A stretch of DNA of 19,230 bases, taken from positions 1-19,230 of the forward strand of contig NZ_CAHJWX010000010.1 in NCBI RefSeq assembly GCF_903643065.1. The letters are read 5' to 3'. The DNA comes from Sphingomonas bacterium. Lineage in GTDB: Bacteria > Pseudomonadota > Alphaproteobacteria > Sphingomonadales > Sphingomonadaceae. Shown here in pieces: positions 14,485-19,230 of this stretch (within the stretch, counting starts at the first letter, position 1; each line of letters begins with the position of its first letter). The notes under the pieces are model-generated. The model saw only the letters and a program-made list of their open reading frames with translations. It was not told the origin of the DNA and did not search any database. A program made the translations under genes and the position numbers.

Positions 14485-16836
14485 TCAGTGACCCAGATAC
14501 AGCTCCGCCGTCGCTTCCACGATCGCGTCGGCGTCGAGGCGGTAGGCGCGGTATAGATCGGGCAGGTCCCCGGTCTGGCCGAACCGGTCGGTGCCCAGCG
14601 GGCTAGTGCGCATGCCCCGCACGCCGCCGAGCCAGGACAGCGTCGCCGGCGATCCGTCGATGATCGTCACCAGCCCCGCGCCGGGCGCGAGCGGCGCCAG
14701 CAGCGCCTCGACATGCGACGGCGCCGTGCCGCCGACGCTCCAGCGCCGGCCCCGCGCCGCCGACCAGCCGCGATGCAGCAGATCGGGCGAGGTGACGTTG
14801 AGCAGGCCGAGACCGGGCACGTCGTCCTTGAGCTGCTCGAACGCGTCGAGCACCTCGGGCACGATCGCGCCGGTAAAGGCGATCGCGGCCTCCGCGCCGG
14901 GCGCGGGCGCGCGCAGCCAATAGCCGCCCTTGAGCGCGTCCGCCTCCCAGCCCGCGTGCTCGCGCGCGACCTGCGGGATCGCGCGGGTGGTGAGGCGCAG
15001 ATAGACCGAGCCGCCATCGTCCGCCTGCAGATGCTCGAACGACCAGCGCATCATCAGCGCCAGTTCGTCGGCGAAGGCGGGCTCGAAATAGGTGAGGCCG
15101 GGCTGGCCGATGCCGATCAGCGGCGAGTTGATCGACTGGTGCGCGCCGCCCTCCGGCCCGAGCGTCAGCCCCGATGGCGTCGCGACCAGCAGGAAGCGCG
15201 CGTCCTGGTAGCAGGCATAGTTCATCGCATCGAGGCCGCGCGCGATGAATGGATCATAGACGGTGCCGATCGGTAGCAGCCGCGTGCCGAAGATCGGCCC
15301 GGCCAGCCCGAGTGCCGCGAGCATCAGGAACAGATTATGCTCGGCGATGCCCAGCTCCATGTGCTGGCCCGCGCCGTGGCCCGCCCATTTCTGCGGCGAC
15401 GGGATCTTGGCGGCGTGGAACACGTCGAGCAGCTGCTGGCGGCGGAACAGCCCGCGCTGGTTCACGAACGCGCCGAGATTGGTCGAGACGGTCACGTCGG
15501 GCGAGGTGGTGACGATCCGGTCGGCCAGCGCCCGCGCCTTTTCGTCCCCCGACTTGGCGAGATCGAGCAGGATGCGTCCGAACGCCGCCTGCGTCGACTG
15601 TTCCGCGCCGTCGGGCACGGGCAGCCGGTCGGGCACGGGCACCGCCTGCGGCTTCGCCTCGGGCGCGCGGCGCGCGATCGGGGAACGGTCGACGAACGCC
15701 TTCAGCGCGGCGGCGGCGTTGTCGCCCAGGCCGCCATAGGGCTCCCACTCCTCGCCCGCCGCGATGCCCAGCTCGCCGCGCAACTGCTCGATCTGGCGCG
15801 GGTTCATCAGCCCGGAATGATTATCCTTGTGCCCCGCGAAGGGCAGGCCGAAGCCCTTGATCGTGTAGGCGATGAACAGCGTCGGGCGATCGTCCTTCGC
15901 GGCCTCGAACGCCTCGCACAGCGTCTCGACGCAATGGCCGCCGAGATTGGTCATCAGCGCCGCCAGCGCCTCGTCGTCGTGGCGGTCGAGCAGCTTGGCG
16001 ACGTTCGCCTCGTCGCCGATGTCGCGCGTCAGCCGCGCGCGCCACGCGGCGCCGCCCTGATAGGTGAGCGCGGCGAAATCGACATTGGGGCAACTGTCGA
16101 TCCACTCCTTCAGCGCGAGGCCGCCCGGCTGCTTGAACGCCGCCAGCTGGCGCTTGCCGTATTTCAGCGTCAGCACCCGCCAGCCGCAGGTCTCGAAGAT
16201 ATCGTCGAAGCGGCGGAACATGCGGTCGGCGGTGGTATGGTCGAGGCTCTGGCGGTTGTAGTCGACGATCCACCAGCAATTGCGCACGTCGTGCTTGTAG
16301 CCTTCGATCAGCGCCTCGTAGATGTTGCCCTCGTCCAGCTCGGCGTCGCCCATCAGCGCGATCATCCGCCCGGCCTGGTCCTGCGCCAGCGCGCCGTGCG
16401 CGATGAGGTAATCTTGCACCAGGCTGGCAAACGCGGTGACCGCGACACCCAGCCCGACCGAGCCGGTCGAAAAGTCGACCGGGATCAGATCCTTGGTGCG
16501 CGACGGGTAGCTTTGCGCGCCGCCGAGCCCGCGGAAGCGCTGCAGCTGGTCGAGGCTCTGCTGGCCGAGCAGATAGTGGATCGCGTGCAGCACCGGCCCG
16601 GCGTGCGGCTTCACCGCCACCTTATCGTTGGGGCCGAGCGCGTGGAAATACAGCACCGCCATGATCGCGGTCATCGACGCGCACGACGCCTGATGGCCGC
16701 CCACCTTCAGCCCGTCGCGGCTGTCGCGCAGGTGGTTGGCGTTGTGGATCGTCCAGGACGACAGCCAGCGCAGCCGCGTGTCAAGCGCCTCCAGCGAGGC
16801 GACGGTGGTGTCGGTCTGGTCCAGGGTCTGGGTCAT
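14485..16836 (-). CDS. Thiamine-diphosphate enzyme, AceE/transketolase-like
   Basis: A 783-residue enzyme related to the homodimeric pyruvate dehydrogenase E1 (AceE) and transketolases. Visible are VGGHQASCAS (45-54), FSTGSVGLG (122-130) and the thiamine/metal motif GDAELDEGN (163-171) with NCWWIVDYNRQSLD (186-199). Also present are AYTIKGFGLPFAGHKDNHSG and, in the pyrimidine domain, the conserved glutamate in HMELGIAEHN; a transketolase-like C-terminal domain follows. It is about 100 residues shorter than AceE, and no E2 lipoyl acyltransferase or E3 gene is adjacent. It may be a 2-oxo acid dehydrogenase subunit sharing another complex, or a stand-alone decarboxylase/transketolase. The start at 16836 has GGGA about 9 bases upstream. 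No LacI-type operator is seen upstream; a divergent gene begins at 16992. Superfamily sure, substrate open. Confidence 0.85.
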   Translation of the reverse strand: MTQTLDQTDTTVASLEALDTRLRWLSSWTIHNANHLRDSRDGLKVGGHQASCASMTAIMAVLYFHALGPNDKVAVKPHAGPVLHAIHYLLGQQSLDQLQRFRGLGGAQSYPSRTKDLIPVDFSTGSVGLGVAVTAFASLVQDYLIAHGALAQDQAGRMIALMGDAELDEGNIYEALIEGYKHDVRNCWWIVDYNRQSLDHTTADRMFRRFDDIFETCGWRVLTLKYGKRQLAAFKQPGGLALKEWIDSCPNVDFAALTYQGGAAWRARLTRDIGDEANVAKLLDRHDDEALAALMTNLGGHCVETLCEAFEAAKDDRPTLFIAYTIKGFGLPFAGHKDNHSGLMNPRQIEQLRGELGIAAGEEWEPYGGLGDNAAAALKAFVDRSPIARRAPEAKPQAVPVPDRLPVPDGAEQSTQAAFGRILLDLAKSGDEKARALADRIVTTSPDVTVSTNLGAFVNQRGLFRRQQLLDVFHAAKIPSPQKWAGHGAGQHMELGIAEHNLFLMLAALGLAGPIFGTRLLPIGTVYDPFIARGLDAMNYACYQDARFLLVATPSGLTLGPEGGAHQSINSPLIGIGQPGLTYFEPAFADELALMMRWSFEHLQADDGGSVYLRLTTRAIPQVAREHAGWEADALKGGYWLRAPAPGAEAAIAFTGAIVPEVLDAFEQLKDDVPGLGLLNVTSPDLLHRGWSAARGRRWSVGGTAPSHVEALLAPLAPGAGLVTIIDGSPATLSWLGGVRGMRTSPLGTDRFGQTGDLPDLYRAYRLDADAIVEATAELYLGH

Positions 16837-16888
16837 CGATCGTTCCCGAGATGAAGCGGCTGCCGCCCGGTCTTAGCAGCCGGCGCGA

Positions 16889-16917
16889 TCGCTAGCGAGG
16901 GCCGGCACGGCCGTGCC
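16889..16917. repeat. Two short perfect palindromes in a divergent promoter region
   Basis: TCGCTAGCGA (16889-16898) and GGCACGGCCGTGCC (16904-16917) lie 5 bases apart in the 155-base gap between the thiamine enzyme and the small SnoaL-like gene. They could be operator sites for an unidentified regulator. In such GC-rich DNA the second could arise by chance. Neither resembles the TGCATTCGAATGCA element. Confidence 0.35.
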
Positions 16918-16991
16918 CCGCGCATTGCCGCTTGCGCGACGGGCGACCACGGGGCCAAGGGAGCGCGGCGCGAGGGCAGGGGAGAGCGACG

Positions 16992-17594
16992 GTGAGCACG
17001 ATCAACCAAGCCGATTTTTTCGCGATCCAGCGCGTGGTGGAGGATTGGGCGGTGTTTCGCGACGCCGGCATGTTCGACCAGCTCGCGGCGCTGTTCCACG
17101 ACGACGGACGTATGATGACCACCTGGTCGCAGGTGTCGGGGCAGGAGTTCGCGGCGCTGACCCGCCGGGGCTGGGGCAACGGCATCCTGGTCAACCACGC
17201 GATGAGCGGCTGCCACATCGACATCGCCGGCGACCGCGCGGTGGCGCAGACCAAGGTGACGATCGCCCAGCGCGCCGCGATCGACGGCATCTGGTGCGAT
17301 GCGTTCTGCGACGGCCGGTTCTACGACCTGTTCGAGCGGCGTGACGGGGCGTGGAAGATCGTGCTGCGCCACCCGATCTACGAACGCGACCGCATGACCA
17401 CCGCCAGCCCCGGCCCGGCGCCGGTGCTCGACGCCGAGCTGCTGGCGAGCTTCCCCGAGGGGTATCGCCACCTCGCCTATCTTCAGACCAAGCTCGGGCT
17501 GACGGTCAAGCGCGACATGCCGGGGCTGATGGGCCCCGAGGTGGAGGCGCTGTACGCGCAAGGGCGCGCGTGGCTGGAGGGCGGCGACGCCTGA
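16992..17594 (+). CDS. Small SnoaL-like / NTF2-fold protein
   Basis: A 200-residue single-domain protein. Residues about 8-135 form a SnoaL_4-like NTF2 fold: IQRVVEDWAVFRDAGMFDQL, LFHDDGRM, GCHIDIAGDRAVAQTKVTI, then FCDGRFYDLFERRDGAWKIVLR and HPIYERDRM. This subgroup resembles scytalone dehydratase and LinA-type lyases in general build, but also contains many proteins of unknown function, so no reaction is claimed. A C-terminal extension of about 60 residues (ELLASFPEGYRHLAYLQTKL onwards) follows. The GTG at 16992 has GGGGAG 7 bases upstream; the open frame continues upstream without a better site. It is divergent from the thiamine enzyme and converges with the aldo/keto reductase, whose stop is 7 bases away. 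It is not a close paralogue of the two tandem proteins. Confidence 0.85.
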   Translation: MSTINQADFFAIQRVVEDWAVFRDAGMFDQLAALFHDDGRMMTTWSQVSGQEFAALTRRGWGNGILVNHAMSGCHIDIAGDRAVAQTKVTIAQRAAIDGIWCDAFCDGRFYDLFERRDGAWKIVLRHPIYERDRMTTASPGPAPVLDAELLASFPEGYRHLAYLQTKLGLTVKRDMPGLMGPEVEALYAQGRAWLEGGDA

Positions 17595-17600
17595 CAAGGA

Positions 17601-18602
17601 TCAGCCCGCCTTCGCCTCGCTGTCCATCATCTTCAACGCCGCCTCCGGATAGCGCGCGCCCGCCGCCGCGTCGGCCGGCACCGCCTGTTCGATCGAGGCG
17701 AGATCGTCCGCCGACAGCGTGACGTCGAGGCTACCGAGCGCCTCGACCAGTTGATCGCGCTTGCGCGAGCCGACCACGGGGACGATGTCATCGCCCTGGT
17801 GGAGGACCCAGGCGATCGCGACCTGCGCGACGCTGACCCCGCGCGACTCAGCCAGCACGCGCAGCGCTTCGACCAGCTGAAGGTTGGCGTCGACATTGCC
17901 GGCGGCGAAACGCGGCGTCTTGGTCCGCATGTCGTTGCTGGCGGCGGCGTCCTTGCGCCAATGGCCGCTGATCAGACCGCGCGCCAGAACGCCATAGGCG
18001 GTGACGCCGATCCCCAGCTCGCGCGCGGCCGGCAGGATGTCGTCCTCGATCCCGCGCGAGATCAGCGAATATTCGATCTGCAGGTCGCTGATCGGATGCA
18101 CCGCCGCCGCCTTGCGCAGCGTCGCCGCGCCGACCTCCGACAGGCCGATGTGGCGGATGAAGCCTCCCTTCACGAGATCGGCCATCGCCCCGATCGTGTC
18201 CTCGATCGGCACCTCATGGTCGAGCCGCGAGGGGCGGTAGATGTCGATGTAATCGGTGCCGAGCCGCTGGAGCGAATAGGCAAGGAAGTTGCGCAGCGAC
18301 TTGGGCCGGCTGTCATTGCCGATGATCGCGCCGTCGGGGCCGCGCAGATTGCCGAACTTGACGCTGAGCTGGTAGCTGTCGCGCGGCACGCCGCGCAGCG
18401 CCTCAGCGATCAGCAGCTCGTTGTGCCCCGCGCCGTAGAAGTCGCCGGTGTCGAGCAGGACGACGCCGGCGTCGAGCGCCGCATGGATCGTGGCGATGCT
18501 CTCCGCGCGGTCGGCGGGGCCATACATGCCCGACATGCCCATGCAGCCCAGCCCAATCGCGGACGTGGCGATACCGTCCTTGCCCAATGCGCGCTTGTCC
18601 AT
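17601..18602 (-). CDS. Aldo/keto reductase with serine in place of the usual tetrad histidine
   Basis: A 333-residue NADPH-type oxidoreductase of normal length, with the TIM-barrel landmarks IGLGCMGMSGMYGP, DTGDFYGAGHNE (D51, Y56), SVKFG (K82), GGFIRHIGLSEVG, LQIEYSLISRGIE, YGVLARGLISG and VPVVGSRKRDQL. The fourth member of the usual D-Y-K-H tetrad is absent: the strand reads YIDIYRPSRLD, with Ser125 where the histidine is expected. This YRP-x-RLD form occurs, as I recall, in a subgroup of bacterial homologues, so it is more likely a subgroup trait than damage. The ATG at 18602 has AGGAG 8 bases upstream. It follows the short-chain dehydrogenase by 25 bases on the same strand, probably one operon. 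Substrate is unknown; likely a sugar or small carbonyl compound. Confidence 0.9.
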   Translation of the reverse strand: MDKRALGKDGIATSAIGLGCMGMSGMYGPADRAESIATIHAALDAGVVLLDTGDFYGAGHNELLIAEALRGVPRDSYQLSVKFGNLRGPDGAIIGNDSRPKSLRNFLAYSLQRLGTDYIDIYRPSRLDHEVPIEDTIGAMADLVKGGFIRHIGLSEVGAATLRKAAAVHPISDLQIEYSLISRGIEDDILPAARELGIGVTAYGVLARGLISGHWRKDAAASNDMRTKTPRFAAGNVDANLQLVEALRVLAESRGVSVAQVAIAWVLHQGDDIVPVVGSRKRDQLVEALGSLDVTLSADDLASIEQAVPADAAAGARYPEAALKMMDSEAKAG

Positions 18603-18627
18603 GATCGGCTCTCCTGGTGTCTGGTGG

Positions 18628-19230
18628 TCAGTCGGCGGTCCAGCCGCCGTCGACGACGAGGCTCGTGCCGGTGACCAGCGCGGCGGCGTCGGAAGCGAGG
18701 AACAGGGCGGCGCCCATCAGGTCCTCGACCTGCCCCAGCCGACCGAGCTTGATCTTGGCGAGCACGCTGGCCTTGAACGCCTCGTCCGCGAAGAACGGCC
18801 TGGTCATCGGCGTTTCGATGAAGGTGGGCGCGATCGTGTTGGAGCGGATGCCGTGCGCGGCGAGATCGAGCGCGAACGCCTTGCTCATCCCCTCCAGCGC
18901 CCATTTGGATGCGCAGTAGAGCGAGCGGTTGGGGCCGCCGACATGGCCCATTTGCGAGCCGATATGGATCAGGCTGCCGCCCCGGCCCGCCGCGATCATG
19001 CCGCGCGCACACCCTTGCGCGACGAAGAAGGCGCTCTTGACGTTGAGGTCGAGGACGGCGTTGTAATCGGCCTCGTCCACGTCCTGCATCGGCTTGGGGC
19101 GGTTGGTGCCGGCGTTGTTGACCAGCACGTCGAACGCCGGGTGCTCGGCGAAGAACGCCGCCACCGCGCCCAGGTCGGCGACGTCGAGCGTCGCCGCGTC
19201 GGCCGCTTCTCCGCGCGCGCGGATCGCGGC
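18628..19230 (-). CDS. Short-chain dehydrogenase/reductase (N-terminus outside window)
   Basis: The frame runs off the right edge; 200 C-terminal residues are visible, including coding sequence beyond the internal GTG at 19164 (reading AAIRARGEAADAATLDVADL). Classical SDR features are NNAG (in VLVNNAGTNRP), the catalytic serine in LIHIGSQMG, YxxxK as YCASK, IAPTFIETPM and the ending TGTSLVVDGGWTAD. The cofactor-binding Gly motif is outside. The enzyme most likely oxidises or reduces a polyol, sugar acid or hydroxy acid using NAD(P). Together with the aldo/keto reductase 25 bases downstream it forms a carbohydrate-style oxidoreductase pair at the right end of the window. Confidence 0.93.
   Translation of the reverse strand, partial: AAIRARGEAADAATLDVADLGAVAAFFAEHPAFDVLVNNAGTNRPKPMQDVDEADYNAVLDLNVKSAFFVAQGCARGMIAAGRGGSLIHIGSQMGHVGGPNRSLYCASKWALEGMSKAFALDLAAHGIRSNTIAPTFIETPMTRPFFADEAFKASVLAKIKLGRLGQVEDLMGAALFLASDAAALVTGTSLVVDGGWTAD

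Noticed and set aside
1..19230. Search for tRNA, rRNA, CRISPR, insertion sequences, attachment sites and toxin-antitoxin pairs
   Set aside because: No tRNA-like cloverleaf, direct-repeat array, transposase, terminal inverted repeats or small antagonistic gene pair was seen by eye.

Overview
The window is a GC-rich bacterial segment that most resembles an alphaproteobacterium of the Sphingomonadaceae type. This is inferred from the outer-membrane TonB-dependent receptor, the LacI regulator and the generally dense GC3-rich coding. No marker gene fixes the taxon. The DNA is almost entirely coding, with no RNA gene, CRISPR array, transposase or obvious integration scar.

Layout. 1-649: C-terminal part of an amidase, closed by a strong hairpin (649-676). 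704-3052 (-): TonB-dependent receptor. 3309-4346 (-): LacI-family repressor. 4461-5480 (-): two-domain cupin. 5576-9853 (+): a compact run of alpha/beta hydrolase, tandem-SnoaL protein, fold-IV transaminase of the (R)-amine type, and DadA-like D-amino-acid dehydrogenase. 9894-11393 (-): MocR/PdxR-type regulator. 11471-12814 (-): a second tandem-SnoaL protein, paralogous to the first. 12917-14179 (-): MFS transporter. 14485-16836 (-): AceE/transketolase-like thiamine-diphosphate enzyme. 16992-17594 (+): a small single-domain SnoaL-like protein. 17601-18602 (-) and 18628-19230 (-): aldo/keto reductase and a partial short-chain dehydrogenase, in one operon.

The strongest unifying signal is non-coding. 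The palindrome TGCATTCGAATGCA, which has the central CG typical of LacI-family operators, occurs exactly at two places: between the divergent cupin and hydrolase genes (within a 20-bp perfect palindrome), and inside the promoter of the MFS transporter, exactly between good -35 and -10 hexamers. A one-mismatch copy lies upstream of the TonB receptor, and a weaker copy lies just past the end of the lacI gene. This joins 704-14179 into one probable LacI regulon.

The gene set reads as uptake (outer-membrane receptor, MFS permease) plus breakdown of an unknown nitrogen-containing compound. Two enzymes act on D- or R-configured amino groups (transaminase, DadA). Around them are an alpha/beta hydrolase, a cupin, two four-domain-in-total SnoaL-like proteins of unknown reaction, and possibly the amidase. 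I do not recognise this as a described pathway and do not assign a substrate. The genes from 14485 to the right end carry no copy of the operator that I can see and may be a separate neighbourhood.
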